From NCBI GenBank assembly GCA_006218055.1, contig VBWD01000024.1, positions 18,860 to 51,099 on the forward strand: a DNA stretch of 32,240 nucleotides, read 5' to 3'. Below the pieces are notes generated by a model that searched no databases, had not been told where the DNA came from, and worked only from the letters and a program-made list of their open reading frames with translations. Below are positions 22,992 to 32,240 of this stretch, in pieces (position 1 is the stretch's first letter; each line of letters opens with the position of its first letter). Made by a program: the position numbers and the translations under genes. Origin of the DNA: Gallionellaceae bacterium. Its GTDB lineage: Bacteria > Pseudomonadota > Gammaproteobacteria > Burkholderiales > Gallionellaceae.

Positions 22992-23404
22992 AGAATACGC
23001 AAAAAGGATTCAGCATCATTTCCGCCATTTTCTTGCTGGTGGTGCTGTCATTCTTGGGGGTGGCGATGGTGACTTTCTCGACCACCCAGCATCAGACAGT
23101 AGCGATGGACGTGATGGGTTCGCGCGCCTATCAGGCGGCGCGTGCAGGGGTGGATTGGGGGGCGTATCAGGTGCTGCGCAATGGCGGGGCCTGTGCCCCG
23201 ACGACGACATTACCTGTGGGAACGCTCGCCGGAACGTTGGGCCAATTCGATGTGTCCGTGACCTGTGGCGCTGTTGCGGCAAGCGAGGTGACCGCCACGA
23301 GCGGAACCGTCACAGTCTATTCTTTGTCTTCCACGGCCACGTTCGGCACGTTGGGGCAGCCCAGTTACGTCGAGCGACAGATCCAGATCACCATCGCGCA
23401 GTGA
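22988..23404 (+). CDS. mshP: MshP-like minor prepilin
   Basis: 138 residues. Leader MKNTQKG, then FSIISAIFLLVVLSFLGVAMV, lacking the usual Glu at mature position 5, as is normal for MshP/GspK-PilX-like subunits. AYQAARAGVDWGAYQVL is characteristic of MshP. Two cysteines follow. A subunit without Glu5 is expected at the fibre tip. Coupled to mshO by an ATGA overlap. Confidence 0.88.
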   Translation: MKNTQKGFSIISAIFLLVVLSFLGVAMVTFSTTQHQTVAMDVMGSRAYQAARAGVDWGAYQVLRNGGACAPTTTLPVGTLAGTLGQFDVSVTCGAVAASEVTATSGTVTVYSLSSTATFGTLGQPSYVERQIQITIAQ

Positions 23405-23630
23405 TTCGTAGCTGTGGTTGTGCATGGATCATTTTCCGTCGTCGAACCGACGTGGATGTTCAAGTTTCGTCAATGGCGCTACAACAATAAAGCACAGCAG
23501 CCAGCCTGGGATTGTCCAAGGAGTCGTGATTTCGGTGGTTCGGTTCTTGCTGTGTTTCTTGTGACAACCACAAAGCAAAGTCCTCATGCATATATGAGGT
23601 GGCAGTAGTTAAGTGTTGCGGAGAAATATC
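23405..23630 (+). other. Gap between mshP and mshQ
   Basis: 226 bases without a convincing gene. A 64-codon frame at 23414-23608 starts with GTG and lacks family resemblance. CCTCAT (23582-23587) and ATGAGG (23594-23599) form a small dyad shortly before mshQ. GGAG at 23619-23622 is the ribosome-binding site of mshQ. I see no clear terminator, so mshQ may or may not share the mshP transcript. Confidence 0.5.
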
Positions 23631-26600
23631 ATGGTCAAAACGATGGGCATCTATTTGAGTGGCGTGATCGCATTGTTGGCGATCGGCATGGCACAGGCCG
23701 CGCCCTATTTTGTTGCGGCAGGTACGGCCCGCAACGGGACTGGTGCGGTCACCGTCTCGTGGCCGGCACACGTGACTGACGATGTCGCCCTACTGTTCGT
23801 TGAAAGTGCGGGCGGCCAGCCGGTGACGCTTTCCACTCCATCCGGTTTCGTGCAGGTCACGAACAGCCCCCAAGCGACAGGCGCGGGCACAGCGGGAACC
23901 CAACTTAGCGTTTATTGGGCGCGCGCCACTTCGGCGGCGATGCCTTCCGTGGTGGTGGCAGATCCGGGAGATCACGTTTATGCCCGCATCATCACCTATC
24001 GCGGTGTGATCAACAGTGGCAATCCGTGGGATGTGACAGGCGGGGGCGTCAAGGCCGTTGCCGGCACGACTGTCACCGTGGCCGGAGTCACCACTACTGC
24101 TGCGGATACGTTGATCGTGCAGGCGGTCGCACGCAGCAACGATTCCTCTGCCGCAGCCTTCAGTGCCGAGACGAATGCGAGTCTGGTAGGTATAGGTGAG
24201 CGTTCCGACGGCGGCACCACATCGGGCAATGGGGGAGGTTTTGCGGTGTGGGATGGTTCGTTGATGCTTGCCGGTGCCAGCGGAAACACCACGGCCACAG
24301 TCACCAGCTCGATCAACGCGTTCTTCACGATTGCCTTGAAACCGGCGCCCGGAACGGGAAGTGTGACGGCAAGTCCGTCCAGTTGTGTGAATGTGGCGGG
24401 TATCGGCACCTTGCCGTGGGCGACCACTGCCAATGCGATCTCCAGCAACAATGCATTCTCCACGATATCGCTCAATGACGGTCAGGTGAGCAACTACCTG
24501 CGCTGTACGGGTTATGGTTTCGCTATTCCGGCGGGAGCCACCATCACCGGCATCGTCGTTAACGTCGAGCGCAAGGCATCCAGCACCAACAGCATCCGCG
24601 ACGCGGCGATGCGTCTGGTCAAAGAGGTGGCGGGTGCTCCGGTCATTCAAACTCCTGATCGTTCCACGCTCACCAACTACACCACGGCGGATGTGGTCGA
24701 GGCGCATGGCGGCGCTGCCGACTTGTGGGGTGGCGCATGGACGCCTGCAGATATCAACTCCACCAACTTCGGTGCGGCTGTTGCCTCGCAGAAACCGGGC
24801 ACGGCGGGCGGTGCGCGCACGGTGAGCGTCGATCACATGTCGGTCACGGTGCGTTACACCACCAGCCTGCTGCATCATGTGAGTATCTCTGCGCCGACGA
24901 ATGAGATGTCTTTGACCGAGGTTCCGGTAGTCATCACACCACACACAATTTCACACGGGGCGATCACGGCAGTGGGCACGCTCAGTCTTTCCACCAGTAC
25001 GGGCACCGGGGATTGGGTGATCGGCACCGGCACCGGTATTTTGACTCCGGGTGCCGCGAACAGTGGCTTGGCCAGCTATACCTTCGGTGCGGCGGAGAGT
25101 TCCGTCACATTGGGTTTCATCTCTCAGGCGGGAGGGACGGTGACGTTGAACGTGGCTGATTCGGGCGGAGCCGATATGTTGTTGAACACGCCACTAGCGG
25201 AAAAAGCCAATACCATCACCTTTACGCCGGCCGCCTTTGCTTTTACCAATAGCGCATGTACCCATAACGTCGCATTCGGCACGCCAGGGCAGTGTGCTTT
25301 GGTGACCTGGACTCCGCGCACGGCGGGGTTGTCCTTATCCGGGATATATATCACCTCGGTGAATACCGCAGGTGTTCCGACGCGTTTGCATCCAACTCAG
25401 GTAAGGACGCGCAACATGCAGTTCGGTGCGTCTTGCCACAACCCGGTAGCCAACGCGGGTGTACGGGCGACTTTCTCGGCTACGGCGGCCTTATTGCCGT
25501 TGTGTCAGTCCAACGGCGCGACACCGACCACATGGACTGCCGGTGTCGACCTTTCTTTTGCCGGTGGTAGCACCTCTGTCGGGCCATACAGCTTCAATTA
25601 TGACGACGTGGGCCAAGTCGAAATCCAGATGCGCAACAGCGCGGCCACCATGGAAACCGGCGGAAGTGGCGCGTTCGTCGTAAAACCGGCCGATTTCGTG
25701 CTGTCAGCCATCAAACGCAGCAGTGACAACTTTCCGAATCCAGCAGCCGCGAATGCTGGCGGAACGGCTTTCGTGAAAGCGGGAGAGGCGTTCTCGGTGA
25801 CGGTGATGGCAGTGAATGCCGGCGGCACGGCCACCCCGAACTATGGAAAAGAGACGAGTGCGGAAAGCGTCAAGTTGAACCCCGCTTTGGTGACGGGCTT
25901 GGGTCTGACCAACAACCCGGCGGTAGCCGGCGGCTTTGGGGTGTTCGCTGGCGGGGTGGCCACAGGTGCCGCATTCGAGTGGGACGAAGTGGGCATCATC
26001 ACGCTGACACCCAGTGTGGGCGATGGCAGTTATTTGGGGGCGGGCGATGTCACGGGTACGACCAGCGGTAATGTCGGGCGATTCAGTCTGGGTAAATTCG
26101 CTTTGCAGAACATCACCTTCGATGAACGCGCCGACCTGTGCCAAAACGGTTTCCTCGTGGCGGATGGCGTGACCCCTTGCGCTTCCACCTTCACTTACAT
26201 GGGGGAGCGGATCGATGCGAATTTCACGCTGGCACCTGCGAGCCTCAATGGTGCGTTGGTGCACAACTATGTGGATTCAGCGACCGTTGCCAATGATTTT
26301 GCCAAGCTCGATCCGAGCACCTTTGCCAATTTGAATATAGCCGCGGTGGATAGAGCCACGGTGGGCGGACCGTACTTCCTGACGGCGCGCGTATCCAACA
26401 GCGGTATGCCGGCCGCAACCTGTGCGACCGTGCTTTGCTTTGAGGCCGGTAGCGCAATAGTCACCGTGCCCTTCACCTTCAGCCGTAATGTTGCCCCCGA
26501 CGGGGCTTATGCCGCGGTAGGAATCGGTATCGCGCCTGTCGACAGTGATGGTGCCCGTGTGGAGGGGGTAGGTGCCGTGCCAGGTCTGTGCAACAACCCG

Positions 26601-27044
26601 AATGCGGTGGATTGTTACGACTTGGATAGCGATGCCTTGATCGGCAACGACCGGGCGCTGTTGGGTACCGGCGAATTCCGCCATGGCCGTACACGCATCG
26701 CCAATAGTCACGGCTCGGAACTGTTGGCGCTGACACTACCCGTCGCAATGGAATACTGGAATGGCGCGACATTCACCGCGAGTGCCGACGACAGCCTGTC
26801 CGTGGTCGCGGTCGCACTGGGCAATTACCAGCGCAACCTGAACGCCGGAGAGACGATCCTCTCAATGTCCGCCATCATCGGCGGTCTGGGGCGGATCGGC
26901 CTGTCCGCACCGGGCGCGGGCAATAACGGGAGTGTGGATGTCACGGTGACGTCGCCCGGCTATCTGCCGGGCAACACCGGGCGCGCCACCTTTGGTGTGT
27001 ACAAGGGAAGTACCGAGTTCATTTACCTGCATGAAGCGTACTGA
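23631..27044 (+). CDS. mshQ: MshQ-like large secreted adhesin with DUF6701 C-terminus
   Basis: 1137 residues from ATG 23631, with GGAG eight bases upstream; GTG 23613 is a less likely start. A signal peptide ends near MAQA|APYF. Beta-rich repeats follow. The C-terminal half is DUF6701: a Cys-containing region (SACTHNVAFGTPGQCALVTWTPR), then DEVGxx-type strands (YNFD-like YSFNYDDVGQVEIQMRN), a PFTFSRNVAPDG block, FRHGRTRIANSHGSELLALTLP, MEYWNGATFT and the very end TFGVYKGSTEFIYLHEAY. This end is characteristic of MSHA biogenesis protein MshQ. The usual Cys after DDS is absent (DDSLS). In other pili, large proteins of this kind act as tip adhesins; that role is inference. Confidence 0.9.
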   Translation: MVKTMGIYLSGVIALLAIGMAQAAPYFVAAGTARNGTGAVTVSWPAHVTDDVALLFVESAGGQPVTLSTPSGFVQVTNSPQATGAGTAGTQLSVYWARATSAAMPSVVVADPGDHVYARIITYRGVINSGNPWDVTGGGVKAVAGTTVTVAGVTTTAADTLIVQAVARSNDSSAAAFSAETNASLVGIGERSDGGTTSGNGGGFAVWDGSLMLAGASGNTTATVTSSINAFFTIALKPAPGTGSVTASPSSCVNVAGIGTLPWATTANAISSNNAFSTISLNDGQVSNYLRCTGYGFAIPAGATITGIVVNVERKASSTNSIRDAAMRLVKEVAGAPVIQTPDRSTLTNYTTADVVEAHGGAADLWGGAWTPADINSTNFGAAVASQKPGTAGGARTVSVDHMSVTVRYTTSLLHHVSISAPTNEMSLTEVPVVITPHTISHGAITAVGTLSLSTSTGTGDWVIGTGTGILTPGAANSGLASYTFGAAESSVTLGFISQAGGTVTLNVADSGGADMLLNTPLAEKANTITFTPAAFAFTNSACTHNVAFGTPGQCALVTWTPRTAGLSLSGIYITSVNTAGVPTRLHPTQVRTRNMQFGASCHNPVANAGVRATFSATAALLPLCQSNGATPTTWTAGVDLSFAGGSTSVGPYSFNYDDVGQVEIQMRNSAATMETGGSGAFVVKPADFVLSAIKRSSDNFPNPAAANAGGTAFVKAGEAFSVTVMAVNAGGTATPNYGKETSAESVKLNPALVTGLGLTNNPAVAGGFGVFAGGVATGAAFEWDEVGIITLTPSVGDGSYLGAGDVTGTTSGNVGRFSLGKFALQNITFDERADLCQNGFLVADGVTPCASTFTYMGERIDANFTLAPASLNGALVHNYVDSATVANDFAKLDPSTFANLNIAAVDRATVGGPYFLTARVSNSGMPAATCATVLCFEAGSAIVTVPFTFSRNVAPDGAYAAVGIGIAPVDSDGARVEGVGAVPGLCNNPNAVDCYDLDSDALIGNDRALLGTGEFRHGRTRIANSHGSELLALTLPVAMEYWNGATFTASADDSLSVVAVALGNYQRNLNAGETILSMSAIIGGLGRIGLSAPGAGNNGSVDVTVTSPGYLPGNTGRATFGVYKGSTEFIYLHEAY

Positions 27045-27112
27045 TTCGAAGAAATCGAGAGGTGTAGCGCGCAGAAAGGCGGCCTGTGAGGGCGGCCGGC
27101 TCTGATTTTGGG

Positions 27113-27366
27113 TAGAATGCGCAGTTTTTTTGTGCGCTTGTTGGTTGGGAGAGTGGTTTGGGAAAACAGTCACTCGCTTTGGTATTTGCGTTAGCTGAGG
27201 CACTTTCGCAAGAGGCGTTCGCGCATAGCGTAGCGTGATTTTCACCTATACGTCAACGTCTGTAACAGGCGATGCGATTGCTACCGGTTACGATGTGATC
27301 CCCATCGAAAAGACCGCCAGATTGAGCGCGCCTGAAGGTGTGCGATTAATAACGATTAAGATATAA
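27113..27366 (+). pseudogene. Possible remnant of a small secreted-protein gene
   Basis: TAGAATGCGC (27113-27122) resembles the -10 motif seen before real genes here, and TTG 27158 follows 45 bases later. The frame 27158-27238 reads LGKQSLALVFALAEALSQEAFAHSVA, signal-peptide-like. The next frame, from GTG 27235 overlapping the TGA, reads IFTYTSTSVTGDAIATG and ends at 27366. This looks like a degraded gene with a frameshift, but each part is short. The rest of the 379-base gap (27045-27423) shows nothing else apart from the ribosome-binding site AGGGGA at 27414-27418. Confidence 0.25.
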
Positions 27367-27423
27367 AAGTTGTACGAGACTTGTGAAATTGTCTGATATG
27401 GCATTACGAGGTAGGGGATTTAA

Positions 27424-28260
27424 ATGGACAAGCTAATCAAAATCATTCTGTTGACGTTGTCGATATTCGGGTGTTTCCCGCAGTTGGCGTTCGCCGACTA
27501 CGTGGGTGAAGTGCAGACCACAAAATACCTCGATCAACAAACAATCAATATGATTTCAAGTCGCTTGCAATCGGGGCAGGCGGGTTTGCAGGTGGGGGAT
27601 GAGGTTTCTTACTTCATTCAATTCACGCCAACTGACAACGGCGGCATCATCGGGGCGGGCGGCTACGTTACCGACTACATCCCTGCGGGCACGCAAGTCG
27701 TCAATGCGCAATTTGTGCAATTGAATGGGGATGGCACGTTCTCGCAAATTGCTCCTCCCCCTCCCGCTGAGGTCATGGCGGCTTACGTGCCGGGGGTATC
27801 CGATACCGGTATCTTCTTTTCCACTGATCCAAGAACGGCGCAGTACACCAATCCAGCCAGCCCGACGATCTCATCGGTCAACGGCTACCCCGCCATGGGC
27901 GGTATGACTACCCACAATTTTTGGGATAAGGAAATGACTCGGGTCTATTCGCCTGCGGCGCGAATCGCGACCGTGGGTTGTCCGCTCATATCGCCTTGGG
28001 TGGCGACGATGGGTGCCGGGCCAGTGGCCGGGCGCGACACGGTGCTGCAAAACGACTATACCGGCGGAACCGGGCCATGGCAGCGCATCAGTTACCCGGG
28101 CTCCTATTTTGGCTGCGGGACGCGTCACGGTAGGCGAATTGTTCTCGGTGCGCATCACACTGAAAATAACTCAACCTATACCGACCAATGGCTTGATCAA
28201 CAACACCGAGGTGTTCGGCGGCGACACCAGCATCAAAGCGCCGGGCGCTTTGATCGGTAA
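27424..28260 (+). CDS. N-terminal fragment of giant DUF11-repeat secreted protein (frameshifted)
   Basis: The first about 230 codons belong to a secreted protein: signal peptide MDKLIKIILLTLSIF...LAFA|DYVG, then an N-terminal domain with VGDEVSYFIQFTPTDNGG and GPWQRISYPGSYFG. After about 28110 the frame turns into basic low-complexity sequence (RHGRRIVLG...HRGVRRRHQHQ), while the natural continuation, GRVTVGELFSVRITLKITQP, is in the +1-shifted frame. AGGGGA before ATG 27424 is a good ribosome-binding site. Together with the next feature it forms one gene. Confidence 0.8.
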   Translation: MDKLIKIILLTLSIFGCFPQLAFADYVGEVQTTKYLDQQTINMISSRLQSGQAGLQVGDEVSYFIQFTPTDNGGIIGAGGYVTDYIPAGTQVVNAQFVQLNGDGTFSQIAPPPPAEVMAAYVPGVSDTGIFFSTDPRTAQYTNPASPTISSVNGYPAMGGMTTHNFWDKEMTRVYSPAARIATVGCPLISPWVATMGAGPVAGRDTVLQNDYTGGTGPWQRISYPGSYFGCGTRHGRRIVLGAHHTENNSTYTDQWLDQQHRGVRRRHQHQSAGRFDR

Positions 28261-31200
28261 AGACGTAGTGTGGAAATATCACATCCCCAACGTTGCCAAT
28301 GCCGATACGACATTGACGTTGATCAAACGTGTGGTGGGGATGTGCACCGGCGTGGGTTGTGTGCCGCAGCCATTCTCAGGCGGTGCGGTGCCTGCGCTGC
28401 CGAATCTTAAATTGCGCTATGAAGTACTTTACCTGAACAGTAGCGGAGGCCCGCAAACTGCGGTAACGCTTTCCGATACTTTACCCCCGGGATCGGCTTT
28501 GGTTGCGGGATCAGAAGCGGTGGTGACGGGTCCCAATATTTTGCCTACGACAGCCGTTGCCGGCGGATTTAGCTTTCAGACTTTGGCTTCTCTCGGCTCC
28601 GGCAGTGGTGGCACAGTGAGATTTGATGTCAATGTCGCTGCACCTGCGGTAAAAACAGCTATTAGCAACATAGCCAAACTGGTCAGTTTGTCTCTGCCGG
28701 GCGGCGTGCAATCGGTTGCAACGGTCAGTCCCACCAATACGGCGAGTCTGGCACTTAATATCTCTACCTCTACACCTACTAGCGCTCCGGGCGGTACAGC
28801 AACCTACAGCGTCAGCCTGTCCAACAACGGTGCAGCAGGTGCAACACTGGGGCCTCTTGCAGCCGATGGTGGTGTGGTTCATACATTACCAAGTTCAGGC
28901 GTAACGTTACCGGCTGAACGGTTCACCTTCCAACAACCCGCAGTCGGGGCGATGTGTGGTGTCACACTGCTGGCGATGAATCAAGCTTGCGGTGTGCTGA
29001 CAACCCCGGGTGTTGGTGTGGCACCCGCGACGCTAAGTTATGTGGTGATGGCGGTAACTGGTGCCGGCGTGGCTGCTGTTGCGCCATCGCCTTACGCCGG
29101 TCAGAACCGAGAACAATTGACCTTTAAACCGACGGCGCTGACCACTATCCCGATTGGCGGCAAATTGGATATTACTTTCAATGCCGGTGTCGGGCTGAAT
29201 GTGGCTTCATCCACTGTAGGCTATACCAGCGATGATGTGGTGACCTACGGCGGTGGATTCGTGACTGCACCCGGCCTCACTACAATCAGTACCAGCGGTG
29301 TCGCACCGGTTAAGGTGGACATTCCGTTGAGTGTCAGTATCGCAATCGATTGCGTATATTCCGGCGTGGCATGCGTCGCTTATACCGGCGGTAGCATCCC
29401 GTCTAATAGCAAGATCAAGTATCGCCTCAACTACAGCAATACTGGAGCCGATCAGACTAACGTCGTCTTGATCAATACCTTGCCGACTAACACCTCGTTC
29501 GTTGCGGGCTCGGCATCCGGGGCGGTTCAGCCGACCACACTTGGACAAGTGATGACCTTTCCGACGATCCCTACTTTGTTGAGCGGGGCTACGGGGGCGG
29601 TGACATTTGATGTTCTATTGAGTCCGCTGGTGTTGAGCGGCACATATTTGACCGATACCGCCAATATCAAGAGTGATGCCTATGCCGGGGGCGCAAGCAG
29701 CAGTCTGACCACCACCGTCAATGACAGCGCCAATCTGACGGTCACTCAAACCACTTCAACGCCCACGCTGGTGAAATGTACCGCAGTGAATATACCCGCA
29801 GGCTGCGGCCAAGCCAGCTATCGCATTACCGTCACCAATAATGGCAACACGGGGGCGGGCAATATCGTCGTCAACGAGTTATTGCCGTTCACCGGGACAT
29901 TGGCCGATATAACCAAACGATTTAATTTCACTGCGGCATCCACCGTGATTTCTGGGATGGCTGCTGTAGCCCCCACACCAGTTGGCCCGCCTCCCACAAT
30001 GCCGGGCTACACGACCAATCTAAATCAGCAACAGATGGTTTGGACTTTCACTGGGCAAACCCTTGCTCCAGGTGCCACATTGACCATCGACTACAAAGCA
30101 GATGCAGGCACTGGTTTGGCAGCGGGTAATGCCGTGTACACCAGCAGCGCGATCGTGAATTACACCGCAGGGCCCTTGGTGGGCTCAACAGCCCTGACAG
30201 CGGCAGCGTTGAACACTGCGCCCGTGACAATCCCCACCAATTTGGTGGTGACCACATCCATTGATTGTGTCTATGACGTCTTGGGAGCTTGCAATGCGTA
30301 CACAGGAACAGGCGTGATTCCGACGGCGGCGAAAGTGCGTTACAAAATGCACTATCAAAATACCTCGGCATCCGCCAAGGACAGTGTGTACTTGTGCGGT
30401 CAGCTTACTTCCAGCATTGCGCCTGCGTTGACGGCCACCTTTACAACCCCCACTGTTGCGCCTACCCCTGTGGGCCCTTTTACCAATATCCCCGCCTTGG
30501 CATTGCCAGTGGCGCCCGTCCCTGCGGCTGTGGCAGCCTGCGGATTCGTTGCGCCGATCGCGCCCACAACGGCGGTGACCTTCAACTACCCAGTCATTGC
30601 GACGCTGGCAGCAGGGGCAAGTGGTGATGTGTATTTCGATGCGCTGACCAATGGTACTGCCGGAGCCACGCTTACGTTAAACGGTGCGATGGTTGTTTCT
30701 GCGCTAGCGGCGGGACCTTATACCGAAAGAGAAACTTCATCGACCGCAGTCTTTGTGCAAAACGCACCCGTGTTGAGCATCACAAAGGCAACCACTACCC
30801 CCGGTCGCAAGCCGGGTGAAATCGCGACCTACAGCATCACCATCAAAAACACCGGCAATGTCGCCACCACTTCGCTCAAGGTGTATGACTTCTTGCCATT
30901 TAGCGGGACTACGGTGGATCCGAACAAACGGTTTACTTGGACTGCGAACGGTACGATTAGCTGTTTGCCTGCGGTAGGATGCCCCGCATTGCCAGCACCT
31001 GCGGTGGTGGTGCCCCCAGCCTTCTTGCCTTTTAGTAACAGCCCCAATCAGCAGCAAGTATTGTGGGACTTTGGCGGCTACGCTTTGGCAGCAGGTTCGA
31101 CCGTGACCTTTACCTTTACCGCCACAGCGGGTGCGCCAGAGAGCTCGCCTACTTTCTTGCCTGCGGGAAACTACAACAACTCGGTCAAAGCAGATTTCAC

Positions 31201-32240
31201 TTATTTGCAAGGCTTGGCTACTTTGTCCGGCAGTTATAGCAAGGATTTCACTGACATAGCGGATCGCATCGTGGTCGCCACTGCTTTGGCGGATATTGTG
31301 TTGACCAATAGCAATGGTGTGACATCAGTCGCAGCGGCCACATCGACCACATATAGCATCGTAGTGACCAACAATGGCCCAGATTCGGTTAGCGGCACAG
31401 TATTGAAAGTGCCAGTGGCTACCGGACTTAACAAGACTGCAGTGTCTTGCACCTCAGCCAATTTCAGTTGTCCTATCGTTACAACAATTGCGGCATTGGA
31501 GGGGGCGGGTATCACTTTGAGTCCTCTTAATTTAGGTCAAAGTGCCACGATTACGGTGACTGCGGATGTCACAGCGCTGAGCGGAACTGTAACTTCAACT
31601 GCAACGGTTGTGTTGCCAGCAGGCATGATGGATAGCACACCCAGCACACCACTGACCGTAAGCGATGCCGACAACGTGGTGGTACCCGATTTGTCGACTT
31701 CAACCCTCACTGTGGTCGATGGTAACGGCGGTTCGCACGAGTCTCTCGATGTGATGACCTATACCGTGACATTGACGGAATCAGCGGGTGTGGCAGCGGC
31801 GAATGTGACAGTGACTGCGCCAATTCCGGCAAATACGACATCCTTAACGGTGGTAGGCACATTGCCTGCGGGCGCTTCACTTTGCCCGACCAACTCGACG
31901 ACTAATTTTGCGATTTGCGGGGTATCCGTTCCCGCGAACGGCTCGATCATATTGAAATACAGCGTGGTGATCAGCAATGCTCCCGCCCCTGCGGTGGGCA
32001 CGCTGATTAGTAGCACCGCAACCATTCAAGTACCTAGTGGTATCGGTGGCACACCTACCACCAGTTTCACGGTGGGCACACCTGCTACCAATGGCATGAA
32101 GGCCTTGTATCTGTATGGGTCGGATGCGGCAACAGGGTTGGTTGCATGTGCCGCAGCCGTGCCTTGCAAAATGTCTCGAACTGCCACGCCCGTGACTGCT
32201 CCTTCCAATACGGTTATTTCGATACCTAGAAATACGTTGG
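28112..32240 (+). CDS. Continuation of DUF11-repeat surface protein (frame-shifted, 3' partial)
   Basis: About 1376 codons are open from the frameshift region to the right edge without a stop; I checked each codon. This frame is already open from 27908. The protein is a chain of DUF11-like beta-sandwich modules, recognised by repeats of YxxxVxNxG followed by xxDxLP: LRYEVLYLNSSGG...LSDTLPPG, IKYRLNYSNTGAD...LINTLP, YRITVTNNGNTG...NELLPF, YSITIKNTGNVA...YDFLPF, YSIVVTNNGPDS. A larger block of about 310-340 residues is duplicated (IDCVY at about 29347 and 30268; KRFNF at 29911 and KRFTW at 30928). It lies directly after the mshQ region and is probably a surface adhesin; no anchor is visible because the end is missing. 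Confidence 0.8.

Noticed and set aside
23414-23608. 64-residue ORF between mshP and mshQ
   Set aside because: GTG start without a good ribosome-binding site and no family likeness; probably non-coding.
23790-24944. 384-codon open frame on the - strand within mshQ
   Set aside because: Arg/His-rich antisense shadow of a GC-rich gene; no ribosome-binding site or motif.
27075-27105. Intrinsic terminator after mshQ (GGCGGCC...GGCCGGC)
   Set aside because: Only about five pairs with a large loop and no clean T run directly after it.

Overview
The window looks like chromosome of a betaproteobacterium, most likely of the Gallionellaceae/Nitrosomonadales kind. This is inferred from protein flavour, the rhodanese-grxC-secB-gpsA gene order and a complete-looking set of MSHA-type pilus genes; no rRNA or tRNA is present to confirm it. 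Nearly everything is on the + strand; only trmL is on the - strand.

Layout. (1) 3-4860: the 3' part of a giant, repeat-built, cysteine-rich secreted protein (start outside the window), followed 28 bases later by a periplasmic PpiC-type prolyl isomerase and a terminator. (2) 4923-9250: a two-gene RND efflux unit (adaptor and permease, no outer-membrane channel) with its own promoter, an overlapping inverted repeat and a terminator. (3) 9286-13893: DUF2892 protein, PglL/Wzy-type O-oligosaccharyltransferase, rhodanese, grxC, secB, SH3-domain protein and gpsA, tightly packed with many overlaps. (4) 13907-14584: trmL, convergent to gpsA, carrying an in-frame insertion of repeat DNA. (5) 14693-27044: an MSHA pilus locus: mshE, mshG, a prepilin, a duplicated four-helix membrane protein, the major pilin as its own transcription unit, an MshC-like prepilin, a three-gene foreign cassette (AbiEii-like nucleotidyltransferase, small ORF, ORF6N protein), then mshD, mshO, mshP and mshQ. 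(6) 27045-27423: 379 bases holding a promoter-like motif and gene debris. (7) 27424-32240: a giant secreted DUF11-repeat protein, split by a frameshift and running off the right edge.

How it fits together. MshE and MshG are the motor ATPase and platform of a c-di-GMP-responsive type IV pilus. The prepilins assemble the fibre and its tip complex, and MshQ and perhaps the DUF11 protein are surface adhesins. The PglL-like ligase 3 kb upstream could glycosylate the pilin. A tandem site matching the AlgR consensus upstream of the major pilin suggests control by a LytTR-type regulator.

Most notable observations: mshE carries a frameshift that removes about 11 bases from the middle of the first MshEN c-di-GMP-binding motif; palindromic REP-like elements sit inside trmL and inside the leader of a prepilin gene; a defence- or phage-like cassette is translationally coupled into the pilus operon; and the first gene encodes a surface protein with 20 two-cysteine modules that I cannot assign to a known family.
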